A stretch of 64,000 bases of DNA from Saturnia japonica. Its lineage: Eukaryota > Arthropoda > Insecta > Lepidoptera > Saturniidae. The position numbers and the translations under genes are program-made. The notes below the pieces were generated by a model. That model had not been told where the DNA came from. It searched no databases and worked only from the letters and a program-made list of their open reading frames with translations. Within the stretch, counting starts at the first letter, position 1. Every line of letters begins with the position of its first letter. The stretch spans positions 1,798,001-1,862,000 of the forward strand of contig CM065318.1 of NCBI GenBank assembly GCA_033032175.1, written 5' to 3'. Below are positions 9,521 through 22,114 of the stretch, in pieces.

Positions 9521-10226
9521 CTGAATAGTAAATTTATGGGAAAATGAGGCTCTAAAGCGTTATGGAATATGAGTTCAGTGCGTCCTCGACGCAACTTTTT
9601 TGAGTTTATTCATTACTTATTAATTACGTAATATCGTATGCAAATTAGATGGGGCACGTTATAGAGGCCGTTCATAAAATACGTTCGCACTTATGGGGGG
9701 AAGGACGGCCTAGGGAGGTCTAAGAAAACGTGACGTTCGCAGCTCATCAATAAATTGTTATCTCGGTATTTTTTTTTAATTTTATTCTTTTCTTTCGTTT
9801 CATATTTCTAAACATATAAATATTTCTTACGTATATATTTCCCTTAATAACGTGTTATATTTAACTGTTCATGTTTTGTTTTTCGATGGCGGCGGTAATG
9901 TTGCAGTCTGTCACAATCGAAGTTTTAGTATTACGTGAAGGAAAACATTGTGATGAAACCATAGCATTGTTGGTAGGAATTTTCCCAATAGTTGCATACA
10001 TTGCCCTTTGATTGACCTTGAGCTTTCTCATGAGGCCCATAGCTAGGACACAGGCAACACAGTAGTTACACTGCTTAAAGACTTTCGTCTTGAGACAATG
10101 CAGTAATGAAAATGATTGCTGAAAGGTTGATGTGATTGACTTTAAAGATGTTAAAATCCCTAAAAACTACACATTTCATTCATTGGACAGACGTTAAACC
10201 TGTAGAAATATATAATTAAATCTCAC

Positions 10227-10970
10227 CTTTACACTGGCATTCTCTTGCTCATCCTCGCCGGCGGCATATTCAGGAGAAGCTTCTCTTAACGCGTCTTCTA
10301 GAATTTCATGTGTTTTCGAGTTGTCCTGATTATCATTTGTAATTCTTCTTGTTTCTTCTTCAATGAAATATTCTGTTAACTTCGCCACATCGCTTTCATC
10401 TTCTGAGCTTTCTGCCGGTTTTATTAAATTATCTTCTGTATGATTTACTTCGTATTTTTCCAAAACATCTTCGTTTTCTTTCGTTTCTGCAATGATTTCT
10501 GTTATATTTGATGGTGACAATTGAGAAGTATCAGTTTCTTCTTCATGATAAGATTCGGAATGGGTACCTATTTGTTCTGGTTTAGCTTTTTCTATTTCTA
10601 ACGTAGTGTTTTCCGTCTCCACAGATATTTTATTGGTACCGGAATCGGACTGCTGGGTCTCTAGTATTAATTCTTTGAAAGTTGTTGAAGGGACATTGAT
10701 TTCATTAACTTCTGGTTTAGTTTCTTCCACTGTTACTGACGATTCCTTTTTATTATTTAATGTTTCTATAGGATCATGTGTATTTTCTATTTCATGATCT
10801 AGTTCATCTTGTTCTGATAAAATTTCTTTTGTTTGTCGGGAATAGTCTTTTCGCAGTTCTGGGCTCTTTTCTTTGGAAGCCTCTCTGTATTCGCTGGCGA
10901 CTATATGAACTGGTCCACTGTTGTGTAATATCGTACCGTTTGTGTATTGGCGAGTGTTATCTTGTGTATC
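10227..10970 (-). CDS. ric-3: ric-3 exon G, long acidic exon
   Basis: The acceptor is TTTTATAG before GAT ACA CAA and the donor is GTGTAAAG|gtgaga. The 248 codons are open throughout. The exon begins DTQDNTRQYTNGTILHNSGP, with an early REASKEKSPELRKDYSRQ stretch, and then becomes rich in Glu, Asp, Ser and Thr without a recognisable domain; this is expected for the disordered C-terminal half of RIC-3 proteins. It ends in EDEQENASVK. Phase is 0 on both sides. No membrane segment or catalytic motif is visible. Confidence 0.85.
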
Positions 10971-12663
10971 CTATAAAATAAAGAGTACAAAATATTAACC
11001 TAATTTCTAATACATGTAAAGCAGTAAATATACCTATAAGTTTAAGCTTCACATCGTAGTAAAGGCCACTAAACTTCGTACAATCCAATTTGATATTACA
11101 ACAAAAACTATAACAAACCTTTTCATTACAATTTTTTCTATCCTTATGTATCACTTTTATGCTATAATAGTAAATTCTATTTTTTTAAGACCTCACCTCA
11201 ACTTATCAAAGTGTATGAAAAGTATTTTTTTTGTTCTTTATTTTCAAGTAAAATATAAATTGTTGAAATCTATTAATATTGGCAAAATAAGCCTGACTAA
11301 TAAAATATTTATTATATAAATACACAAATTAACTGTTTATGCTAAATAATCATATAACAACTTGTTATAGGGATGTGTAAAATTACAAATCGCTATTTAG
11401 TACCGCTACTAAGCAATAAAAGAAATTTGTAGTTTTTTTTATTTTTTAAATTAATGAAGCATTACAGTGAAGCAAGCCGAAAGCATAAATACCAATGACA
11501 AACTATCAAAAAATAAACTCAAAATGTAATAACTAAAGACACAAAAAGTAAGCATAATATTGTAAGTCATAATTACGATTAACAACACACATTTTTTAAA
11601 TTTTCCAGTTCATTTATTAAAAAATAATTTTAATGTTTTTTAGACACGACTTGACAGAGATAACAAATAAAAATATAATTTTAACAAATCTTAAAAAATA
11701 TTTATGAATGAATACATATTTTTCCAAGTAAAAAAAGTTTTGTTAAAAAGAATAAATAAAAAAAAAATCATATCAGATCAAATCAGAAAATGACTAAGGC
11801 CTTTAAAAGATCAAAATATAGAGCTAAGATGGAGTATTCATTAAAGAAAAAAGAGTATTTTAAAATAAATATATTATAAAATGAAATATATTTCAGTTAA
11901 TATGACATGACAACACCCACTTAAAAAAAAAAACAGGAAAGGTCAAGCAAGATTCAGAGTATTCATTAAATCATATCTCCACCTTGCAGAAAAATAAGTG
12001 ATGAATAAATACATACATGTACACGCCCACATACAACTAAAATGCTCATATTTATACTAAATAAAACAAATCACCTAAATTATAGTAATTAATTACTAAT
12101 TATATCTCTATTCAATAAGATATTAATAAGAACTTAAGAGTTGATATATGCCTTACTCTGTAACGAAGATAAATAAAGTTCCGGTGTACACTACGGTTTG
12201 GAATTGAAGCGAAAAGGCGATATGCCAAAGATAATTCGAGTAACGATTGAAATAAACCAAATCGCGCCAAATATGTACTATTTTCGAATTTCATTGTTTA
12301 TGTAATTCATATCTAACTATTAACGTATGTAGATGGAACCATAACGATTTAGTCATTGAATCTCAGGTTTGCCGGATCTTTGAAACATTTAATATTTAAA
12401 TTACCGATTTTATACTTCCACACAAAACCTAACCTAATTCCACCGGCCAAACATCAAAATAGCTTTACGATTTAAGTCTCATCAATTAAAATGGAGTAAA
12501 GAAAATTATGAGGAAATCAAACACAACGACGCTGCAAATGAAAAAAATACAGTCGGCTTTATTAATTTTGCAAAAATAATGGGGTTAAACAAAAAAAAAA
12601 TTAAAACAATATAAAATATAACAACAGATTATGGACATGTGAAGAATTGGACATGCGTTTGAC
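10971..12663. other. Intron F-G: AT-rich, no gene seen
   Basis: Mostly low-complexity A/T sequence. I see no clear repeat family, open frame with coding character or structured element. Confidence 0.6.
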
Positions 12664-12743
12664 CTGTCGTTGCTGATTGTGCCCGTAGCTCGCTTCCATT
12701 TGCTGTTGCACCTCGGCTACCAAACCCGATATGGCCGTAACAA
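12664..12743 (-). CDS. ric-3: ric-3 exon F
   Basis: The acceptor is GGGTGCAG before TTGTTACGG and the donor is CGACAG|gtcaaa. In the only open frame it contributes two bases of a shared codon and then VTAISGLVAEVQQQMEASYG, ending HNQQRQ, so phase is 1 in and 0 out. This joins exon G without a break (QRQ to DTQ). It continues the helical, Gln/Glu-rich part after the coiled coil. Phase 1 in does not match the main donor of exon E. Confidence 0.8.
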
Positions 12744-13263
12744 CTGCACCCGATAATTTACATTCTTAGTCAAATTATAACGTCTATAAAATAGCTTAAG
12801 TTTATGTAATTAAGTCTACTGTGAAGTCTGATTCAACGAGTCACTTTCATATAATAATATAAAATTAAGTGTTGAAATACGTCATTATTCAAAAATTTTA
12901 TATGATATTTTCTAATAAACATATATGTATAAATATAATTAAATTGTTTTTGGAAATAATAATAGTTTAAATTAAAAAAAAACATTTTACAGAATTAATG
13001 AATAAGACTATAATAATTATTGATGTATAATTTCTTTTAATGATAAATTTTAAAATATATTCCTTAATCTTCCAATACACCTAATATTGGCAATTTCTTT
13101 CTTACATTTCTTACAGACAAACACCTTTTATATATAATTAACGATGACCAATTCATGATGGTTCAATGTTTGCAAAAATAATAAAATAAAAAACTAAAAC
13201 GAAAGTAAGTAAAAATAGTAATTATCAAAACAAATAATGAAGGACGCGTTCACGAAAATAAAC

Positions 13264-13312
13264 TGGATGCATCAGACGATTGGGCATGCTCTCGGTATTG
13301 GCCATCAGCCAA
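13264..13312 (-). CDS. Candidate 49-nt ric-3 exon X or alternative terminal exon
   Basis: After CTAACCGACAG the minus strand reads TTG GCT GAT GGC CAA TAC CGA, encoding LADGQYREHAQSSDAS, then TCCA|gtttat as a possible, weak donor. Phase 0 in and 1 out would exactly bridge exons E and F. If the donor is not used, the frame runs S-L-F-S to TGA at 13250-13252, giving a truncated RIC-3. The stretch is GC-richer than its surroundings and a CTAAC branch-point-like motif precedes it. No family match is recognised. Confidence 0.35.
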
Positions 13313-14635
13313 CTGTCGGTTAGTTACGATTATGGATACAGTTATCTTGTAATACGAATTTGATATTACAAAATTTACCCTACATACTATATATTGATCC
13401 TTTGTTACTATTAATATCAGAAAATCCATTAAAATATCTAGTTTCAATATTTCTTTTTTCTTATTTAGTATCATACTGATAGTTTAGTTTGTGAACATCC
13501 ATTATCTAGAGGGCTTTATATAGTGTTATAGAAAACAAACTGCAGTACTAAGAAACAAGTAATTTAAAAGCTACGTAGACTAGACCGCTATTTCTTAGAC
13601 GTACATTTTCATAAGTGTGACTGATCCTTGATTGACAATACTAAAATATACAAACGTAAAAACGGTATCACATTAGATACAAGACAAAATGTATTTACAA
13701 CTTAATCACATATCAGAGATTCCATGGTTTGCTTATTTCCAAAAAACAAACAAATTCAGGTTACAGAGAATGTGTGTCGTTAGATACAACATATTTTATT
13801 AATGGCATACTAGCGCACCAAAAAGAACTATATTACTCTACTTCAATCGAGTCTCCAATTACCAACTATTGAAAACCAAACATTCTAAAATCTACGTTAG
13901 CTGGATATACCACCGTTTAGGTGCACTGTAACTTCGTGCAAAAAATATAAAATAATAAAAGGGCTCAACCGATATCATGCCGCAAGCTTCTACTTTTACG
14001 TAAAACGAAAATGTAACGCATTGCAACCGAAATAACGAAGAGAGCTGCGGTGAATTGGCTTTTTGACACAAATACTTATTTATCTAGATGATATAATTAT
14101 CTCTGGTTAGCATTTTCGATGACACCATTATTTATTTAGTGGCAACATTCTTTACAAAAGACGTGAACTTAGACATAATTGAAGACTTTAACTAAAATGT
14201 AAAGTCTTTCTCAAATTTTACAGTTATTTTGAGCAAAGCATATCGGATGTTTTTATATTTTGCACGTCATTTACAGTTGTATATTTATATTAGCCAGGAA
14301 ATAATAATAACTCTTAAACGTTTTCGTTATTTTAAGTGAACCATTAATTTTGTTGATTATTTCAGTTTCCATCCAACACTGCAGAAAGCAAGATACTCGA
14401 TTATGGAATCAAATATTTTTGAGATGTCGCTGTTTTAGGTATAGCGACTGAGAGTTTGAACATAGACGCATAATAATAAATATAACCCTTATTTCATCTA
14501 CCAAAATTTTGCAAGACGTGTCATTGTTTACGTATCATTGCAAATTCAAAAATCTAATTCCCATTTTAATAAAGATTCTAATTGAAAAGCAATGCATCGT
14601 CCCCAGCCAGTTCACCACACTCCTTATATTGGTAC

Positions 14636-14727
14636 CGCATCGCGGCGACCCAGTTGGCCGACGATCCTTTGCATCGCGCGCTCAGTCTCCGCCAAACGCG
14701 CTCGCAACGCTTCCAATTCCACGTCCC
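14636..14727 (-). CDS. ric-3: ric-3 exon E, coiled-coil exon
   Basis: The acceptor is GACTTAG before GGGACGTGG and the donor is GATGCG|gtacca. It encodes (G)DVELEALRARLAETERAMQR then IVGQLGRRDA, a heptad-patterned helix matching the RIC-3 coiled coil (compare the ETEAAMEKLI-like stretch of vertebrate RIC-3, from memory). Phase is 1 in and 0 out. A second GT inside the exon (CAACTGG|gtcgcc, end at 14650) would give phase 1 and fit exon F directly, removing GRRDA. Which donor is used cannot be told from sequence. Confidence 0.85.
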
Positions 14728-16205
14728 CTAAGTCATATACTGCTTATATTTCCGTAAATATAATAAATACTTGTATAATAAATTATTTGTAAAAACATGA
14801 AAGAGTTGTTTTAACGTGATATATTTTTTAATATATTTTGAAACGACAAGTTTGAAAACGCCTTACACGTTTTCGTACTTTGTTTCAGTTTTCTCCAATC
14901 TTTTTTGTAATCCTATCGAGATAGCCTAGACTGTCAGCTTTTTTTTTTGGTCTTTAACAATCCGAACTAACAGAAGATGTTGCACTATTGAAGTTAAAAG
15001 AGCTAACATAGTTGACAAAGTTTAGTAGATTTACGAGTTTTTGAGCCACACATTCCACTAGAATTTAACTAGCTTAATTGAATTCTTAACAAGACGCTAG
15101 CTAATCATACTTTCACAAGTTCGATACATAGTTTGAATCAAAACTTATGGAAAGGTAACTTTAAATACCTAATTCTTATGGTAACTATAAATAGGAGATA
15201 TAAAATGTGTATGTGACGACGTTTATATTTGCAAATGATAAGTCAACATGCAGTGGCGTATATTAACATTTGGCGCCTTAGGCCTAAAAAAGAAGACATA
15301 GGTCGTCTGCCTAGAAAGCCCACAATATTTTAGTTTTCTGCTCTTGGTGCTCCCAAAAAGCACAATTTCTAGACTCTCGCAACTTGCCGCCCCGAGCAAT
15401 AGCCCTACGTTAAATACATTCCTGTCAACATGGCCTTTGGGAAACCTAAAGTAAAGTATAACAGTTATTAGTCTTGAAAATAAGAATGTTAAAATAAAAG
15501 TACTCCATAAAAGAGCTGAAATATTCGATAGTTATACACATTAAGAAATTATAGTTTCATGGCAAGAGCAATAAGTAACTAAGTAGCGTAACTGTGATAA
15601 AACTATGTAAAACCTTAACACATATAAAACAGTTAAACTTTGATTCAAAATAAACTTGTATGAAAATTATATAATAAAACTGAATAATCGAAACTAATTA
15701 CACTGTATAGAAATAAGTTTATCTGGTTACGATTTTATACATTTTTATAATGTTCTCCAGGAAAATTAACTTTATCGATAAATGTATTTGAGCTGCGCCA
15801 TATATTTTCAAATTACCTAAAGAAAATGCAACATATAATTGAACGTGGAGTTATTTAATTAACTAAGTGTGGACACGTTATCAAACGCAAATGTTTTGCA
15901 AAACAAGAATATAACATTATCAATACTCACTTGCGTCCCTTTCCTTAGGTCCTGCGTTAATGCATAATCAGAGGTTTTAATTAATTAGACCTATTTTTAG
16001 ATATGCCTAAAGTTAAATACAAATGATGAGAGTAAAATAATGAGCCGCTACAGGAAGAATTAAAAGTACAACCATGTAAATGGTTAAAAAATTTCAATCG
16101 CTTGTAATGTATACTAAACTCACACAGTTATAAGATATACAACGATGACTATACCAATTTGTACAGTACACATAATCTATATAATTATTTTAGTAGCTTC
16201 CTTAC
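14728..16205. other. Intron D-E
   Basis: AT-rich. Around 15245-15415 lies an interspersed-repeat-like block beginning 'gcagtggcgtatattaacatt' with later 'cttgccgccccgagcaa'. Nothing else recognisable. Confidence 0.45.
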
Positions 16206-16311
16206 CAAGTTTGTCTGGAGTTGTTCTAGAATCTTCTCTGAAGACACGCCTTCTGAACTGTGGGTCAGTACTGACGGCTTCATAAGGAGATGCGGTGCGT
16301 TTGAAAAGTAA
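16206..16311 (-). CDS. ric-3: ric-3 exon D
   Basis: The acceptor is TTTTCAG before TTA CTT TTC and the donor is AAACTTG|gtaagg. It encodes LLFKRTASPYEAVSTDPQFR, then RRVFREDSRTTPDKL and one leftover base (phase 0 in, 1 out). The first residues continue the membrane-proximal LSK of exon C as a basic cytosolic boundary. The DPQFRRRVF patch is reminiscent of arthropod RIC-3 (recollection). Confidence 0.85.
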
Positions 16312-16384
16312 CTGAAAATAGATTTTAAAAAGTTACACAAATCACTCGCAATTTTCTCGTATCCCACCTATGTCGAGTCGACGG

Positions 16385-16800
16385 AATATGTCTTCTACTT
16401 CCACTCTCCTTCATCAGGTGTTATTTCAGTATTCACACCTTTTATACTCCTATCATTACTCACACAATCCATACCTTCTTCGGTTTTTCTCTACTCCCAT
16501 ATTCATCCACGTTCATACTTAACCTTTTTATGTTGTATGACTTTCATTCCTCCTTACGACAAGTCCATACAACGCTAACCTGTTTAACTTAAACATTTTT
16601 TAACTCTTCAATTTCTTTGCGACTGGTGCTATTTTAAGACTTCCTGTGATATACTCATTGCTAGTCATATCTACTGTAGTTACAGCACACATCCACCTTA
16701 ATATTTGAATTTCTGCTACATTTAATTTTCTTTCATCGGTTTCTTCAGTTGCCCTGCACTCAGATCCATCATAACGAAAGGTCGTATAGTGCACACAAGT
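16385..16800 (-). pseudogene. Decayed LINE reverse-transcriptase C-terminal fragment
   Basis: The minus strand reads ATEETDERKLNVAEIQILRW then MCAVTTVDMTSNEYITGSLK, followed after a stop by RLAWYGHVMRRNES-like sequence and KKVWIDCV. This order is common in the C-termini of insect non-LTR 'endonuclease-reverse transcriptase' proteins. The frame is broken and no 5' part is present. It lies between ric-3 exons C and D on the same strand. Confidence 0.75.
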
Positions 16801-17183
16801 GTTTACAAGAACACCTATTTTACATGTAAACGCGTGCTCGAGCGCCGTGCTTTTATTGGATCCAACAAATACTGCCGGATCTAGCAAGTAGCCAAATGAT
16901 ATCGTCTCATCTGAATCAGATTACAATCCCCAATTATCCCAATATTCTCCCTATTGTAGGCGTAATTTGTCACCTTTTTTATCTCGACTTGACTTCAGCT
17001 GAGATTCGGACACTTAAATGGCTTACGCTGAGTAAACCATAAGAGATATAACAAACCGCGATAAAATCGTGATGCAGCTTGATATATCCTTCGATAACTA
17101 TTTTTACCCCCGACACAAAAAGAGGGGTCTATCACATAATAAGGAAGAGCACATTTGATCTAAATAATTATGGTGTAGCTTAC

Positions 17184-17321
17184 CTTACTGAGTGTGTAGA
17201 CGAAGAATATAATTATACAAATGGTATATATAGGCATCACGAAACCCATCGAAGACTTGGGGGCTGGGACTGGACCACCCGGAGAACCGAGCGGCGGTCG
17301 CATGCCTGGTATCGGTGGAGG
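17184..17321 (-). CDS. ric-3: ric-3 exon C, second membrane segment
   Basis: The acceptor is GTTTGCAG before CCT CCA CCG and the donor is CTCAGTAAG|gtaagc, a strong consensus. The 46 codons start PPPIPGMRPPLGSPGGPVPA, a Pro/Gly-rich linker, then MGFVMPIYTICIIIFFVYTL. The last is a hydrophobic span that corresponds to the second transmembrane helix of RIC-3, ending in SK. Phase is 0 in and 0 out. Together with exon 1 it is the strongest evidence for the gene identity. Confidence 0.92.
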
Positions 17322-18011
17322 CTGCAAACGTAATAAGTTTTAACATTTATTTTAATTTTAAGCAATCTTTTGTATCTTAGAGTTTGGCCACGGACATAGC
17401 GTTTGCAAATATCATTGATAAAACCATGCCACATATTTTTAAAAGTGAATTTATCGTAAGCATTTTACTTTTCGACTAGCTATGTCCCACGGTTTCACAC
17501 GTGTTATTTTTTTACGATAAAAACCGCCAATGCACCTATGTAAGCAATTTTTTTATACTTTGCGGTAAATCTATCGAAATTTTTATGAGAAATAAATTAA
17601 TTTTTTCAAATTATAATATAGCCTATGTTAATCGCTGATACTGTAGCTTTAAAATAATTAGTAAAATCGGTCCAGTAGTTTTCGAGTTTATCCATTACAT
17701 ACAAAAAAAAATTTAAAAAAAAATCTAATCTTTCCTCTTTATAATATTGGTATAGAGGTAGAGAAAATCTTTTTGCACTGCGAGAATTTGAAATCTCAAA
17801 AAACTGACTTACTTTAAGATAAATTCTTTTATTTTGAAAGCTATTACAATGGATTTTACACACAAAATCAAACCTTACAAAATATGTTTAAATGTTTAAA
17901 TTTATCATTAATTATTTTCTGCTTGCTATTTTTGTTAGTGTGAAACCTATTTCTCAAATCTGTGGTGTGAAATTATATAATGAATATTAAACATGTTAAT
18001 GAAATTATGAC

Positions 18012-18101
18012 AGAGACAGGTGACAAATTTAAAATCGATTACAAAATGTGTACCTAACAGACAAACTTTTGCAATCGATTTTAAACTTGTCACCTGTCTC
18101 T
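18012..18101. repeat. Near-perfect 29-bp inverted repeat (hairpin)
   Basis: The left arm AGAGACAGGTGACAAATTTA... (18012-18040) and right arm (18073-18101) pair over 28 of 29 bases with a 32-base loop. It could be a palindromic MITE remnant or a transcribed hairpin, as it lies in a ric-3 intron. Confidence 0.85.
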
Positions 18102-19534
18102 TTCGTACAAAAGACAGACAAGATTGCGAGTTAATATTGCGTTGTCATTTAGTTCAAAGCTGCGTTTAGTTTCATCTATCTATCTGATTGGGAACTTAGT
18201 TAAATATTGATTCCAAAATTTGTAATGAAAGAACAAACAGACAGACAATAAAGCGAGTAAATAAAATGTTTTTTTTTTTTTTGGAATGTATTTGTATTTG
18301 TCTCAATATTATTACGCCGAACATGGGTTTGTAGATGGAACTTTTTATAATCATATTAAAAAAAAAACAAAGAAATACTCTTAAGAAATAAGAACACAAA
18401 ATAAAAATGATTTATCTCTTTGCAAGACTGATTTTGTTTCGTATCGATATTAATAGTTTACAATAATCCGTACTGATTCTAAAATCACGTGAATGTAGAA
18501 TCTCGTATAAATATGTCAATTTCTTAATTTAATCCGCGTATGCCAATCTATTGCAATATGCTAATACTTGGGCTATAATAATACGTGGTTGCACTGTACT
18601 CGCGGCGTATTGTAGGATGTATTTCGTAATGAATTTACTGAGCCCAATACCAAATGTCAGTGGTTAGCAGAGACAGGTAGCTAAAAAACGGGTGGTTTTA
18701 AAGTGAAACTACTTTGGGCACGATTACAAGTTTAAACAATGGCAGAATATGTGCAAGGTTCAAATGCGAAAGCACCACCTATATATCTACCTATTCCTGC
18801 CACAAAGCAGTAATGCCTGCGCTGTTGGCAACGTACGAGATTCTAAAGAAAATACTTCCAACTTTAAAAGCAAAAAATGTGCAGATGCTTGGGAAATATT
18901 ATTATACAGTAATTTTTTACCTTTTTTGAGTATTTGTCCCCCATTTTGATTTAATTTTTACTATACAAACCGAAATGGAGGTCTTCCCTTGGCACACAAC
19001 TAATATCCATAGAAAAGCAACCAAACTAATGTATTAATCCGATTATTTATCTTTTAACTATTCTCATATTCTATTTGTGGAAAATTCAATTTAAAACACT
19101 TGATTTTACACTGAATCCAAATTTACACAAATAAAAAAGGGAGATTAAAATACTAATCGCGAGAATTTCAATGATAAAGATTATCGACAAATTATAGTTA
19201 AAAAAAATTCACACTACTCGAATGATAGAGACGAGTAAGCAAAGTTTGTCTAAAGACTGAACTGGGTAATAACTACTGATCCTCTGGTTTACAACGCACC
19301 AGTTTCATAGCTTCCTGCCACGCGATCAGTACATACTTGCGCTAATAAATACGAAAATACACTGATGTTTCGCGATCGAAAACCAAATCAAAAATACTTT
19401 ATTAAAGTTAGGCCCTAAGAAGGCACTTATGAACATCAAAACACTACTACCAGTTCGGACAAACATCCTAAGCATCGAGGAGAACCAGCAAGAAATTTCA
19501 ATTCGGTTTTTTAAACTGTGTTAGCAATGCTTCT

Positions 19535-19860
19535 ATTCAGCCGAAAGACGTTTACTACTTGACATAGGCCTCCTCCAAAGATTGCCACAACGACCGATCC
19601 TGCACTGCTAGCATCCAACAGGTTCCCGCAATCTTTACCAGGTCATCGATCCACCTTATAGTGGGACTGCCCACACTGCGTCCTTCGATACATGGCTTCT
19701 ACTTAAAAACTCTTTGGCCCCATCGGCCATTAGTTCTACGAGCAATTTGCCTCTCCTACTGCCACTAAATCTAGCAATTCTGAGGGCTATGTCGGTGACT
19801 TTGGTTCTACAGCTGATCTTCTCATTTCTGATTCGATTGCGCAACAGTAAGCAATGCTTA
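19535..19860 (-). pseudogene. RTE LINE C-terminal fragment
   Basis: The minus strand reads RNRIRNEKISCRTKVTDIAL, matching the LRDRIRNEEIRRQTKATDIA stretch of the RTE element at 55822-58225. It ends in the same 3' sequence ('gacataggcctcctcc' on plus corresponds to the LINE end). Frames are broken. Confidence 0.75.
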
Positions 19861-19893
19861 CAGTTAAAAATTATATTATTTTAGTAGAAGAAA

Positions 19894-19910
19894 CCAGAGA
19901 GAGAGAGAGA
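19894..19910. repeat. GA microsatellite
   Basis: Short gagaga tract. Confidence 0.6.
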
Positions 19911-20095
19911 GTAATTTCCAGACAACACTATCAGTCGTGTAATGGTCCATCAACCGTATAATAACCTTTTGACAGTAAAACCAGGCCTCTTGACGCAGTG
20001 ATAAGAAAAGAGCGAACACAGATTCTAGTTCTGGGCAAGACGGATCTTTATGCAATGAGGACGATTGTTAGTTCTGTGTCTAAGTATGTAACATT

Positions 20096-20465
20096 TACTA
20101 GCGGTTGCCCAATGATCGAAATTTGACCAACGACTTTTTAATCATAGACTATTTTCTGTTTGACATTTGCAGTATGAACCTAAACATTTGCTGTCACTTT
20201 TCATTGAGTGACAATGTCAATATTTTGTGGGATGTAAGTTCAATGGCACTGGTCGGGTTAGGATTCACAGTATTAATTTTTTTAATTTAATATATTAAAT
20301 AATGTTCAGACAGATATTATAGATAAATTTTAGCTTTCTGCACTTCTTTCCCATATAAACTTTAACCATGCCAAAACTAAGTCTTCCGTGCACGCAATAC
20401 GCTTAAAAAGGGGTAGAAAGTTTTTGCTTCACGTATTAATATAATGATATCAATACATATATCTA
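20096..20465 (+). repeat. Interspersed repeat family A, copy 1
   Basis: Starts 'tactagcggttgcccaatga', contains 'gtttgacatttgcagtatga' and 'gtgacaatgtcaatatttt', and ends near 'gcttcacgtattaatataat'. Four further copies in the same orientation lie at 27315-27680, 35080-35340, 48313-48670 and 62447-62790. About 360 bp, non-coding. No terminal inverted repeat was noticed; a SINE or non-autonomous LINE derivative is possible. Confidence 0.75.
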
Positions 20466-21140
20466 TTACACGTATTATTTAACTTTTTGTAAAATTGGTG
20501 ATAGATGTTTTTTTATGCGCTTCTGCTTGTGGTTTGGAGAGCGCTACGTCACAAGTAATTTTCGGTAGTGTCCTAGTCCTAGTTGGATTTGGCCTTGTAT
20601 TGTATAACGTTGAGTTGGTATCCCAGGAGTTTTGTTGAACTGATTGCTTGCGGTACTAGTGTCCTGCGATTTGAGGCGGTAACACCCACGTACATACAAT
20701 TCACTCCACACACACACACATACTTCAAAATTGGCCGTCCAGGTCACCGGGGTGCGGTCAGGGATACCGCGTATCGCAGCAATAGATTCGAGAGGGATCA
20801 TGATTCGCGAAGCTAGGGTTCAGCGTACGTCACGCAAATAGTACACCGCGAACTTTCTCGAACAAATACTTTAAGAAATCGTAAAAATATATTCAATAAA
20901 TTAAATTTTAATTAATTCATAATTAAAATGTAATTCAAGTGTGCAAAACAAATTCAACTAATACCAATTTTTTTCTTCTAAACCCAATTACAGAACTGAA
21001 TTTATCCGAAACTATCTTATTACTAAATCAATTTCATATCCTTGTAAACCGAAACCGAATAAATACTCTTATGACATCTATACCCAGATCCGAAATCTGT
21101 TATCCGTAACATCACAGGATTAAGGTCATAATAATCAACT

Positions 21141-21160
21141 ATGCGACAAATTTGTCGCAT
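21141..21160. repeat. Perfect 20-bp palindrome
   Basis: ATGCGACAAATTTGTCGCAT is its own reverse complement. Confidence 0.9.
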
Positions 21161-21360
21161 GTTTGCATCGACGCGCCTTTTAATAATAATCTCGTACTTC
21201 CCGTATTTCGGCTTGCTTACGTCACACTTTGCGTAAATATGAAAAATATCGTACCCACGTTTACGATGTTATAATTAATTCGCTTCTGTACTTTTAAAAT
21301 GATAATTATGATTAATATGGTTACCGAGACAATTCTTTTATACTTTTCGCTTGTCATTTT

Positions 21361-21386
21361 CATTTCATTCATTCATTCATTCATAT
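21361..21386. repeat. ATTC tetranucleotide microsatellite
   Basis: About six cattcattcatt units. Confidence 0.7.
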
Positions 21387-21394
21387 TCATTTGC

Positions 21395-21770
21395 GACAAA
21401 AGGTAGCCTATGTCCTTCTCCGAGGTCCAATATATCCTATGTCCTTCTCAAGGTCCAGTATATCTCTATACCAAAATTTATCAAAATTGGTTTGATGAGT
21501 TCTTCATTCGAATTTTCATCCCCTATTTCATCCCTTCAAGTTTCATTTTCTCGAGGTCCACTTATACAATGTTAAGGTTATCATCATCAAGGTTACAATA
21601 TTTTGAGAGAGGTAAGGCACAGAGAAATTTCTTCCTAATTGGGGCAGCCCGACTGATGGAATACCACCACCCTAAAGAAAATTGCAACCAAATAACCTTG
21701 GGTTGTGTTTCTGCGGTGAGCAGGGTTTCCCGAGCCCCCTAGGTCAAGGTCGACAACGCGTCAGTGATAC
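21395..21770 (+). repeat. LINE-derived repeat tract
   Basis: Contains 'ggtagcctatgtccttctcc' repeated as 'atcctatgtccttctcaagg', then the block shared with 5530-5700. The identity of the parent element is unclear. Confidence 0.5.
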
Positions 21771-22114
21771 CTATGGTATACCATATGTGGTAAAGTATTA
21801 CCACCTTTATAGTATTAAAAAAATAGGTTTGACATTTTCTTTTCGTTTTTCATTTACTATATTCATCCGCCAATGGCAGAATAGATCTATGTGACTGAAC
21901 CCGTATATACCATTACAAGTATATTAATACTACATTATTGAAAAGGCCGTGAAATAGGCAATTGTAGGTCGAGTAGGATTTGAAGGCCGAGCCGTAGGCG
22001 AGGACTTCACTAATACGAGACAGGCAATTGCCATTTCCGCTGAGGCATATACATATAGTGCTTTTCTCAAACATGCATGGAAATAAAACATACTTTTTAT
22101 ATTATGAATTTAAT

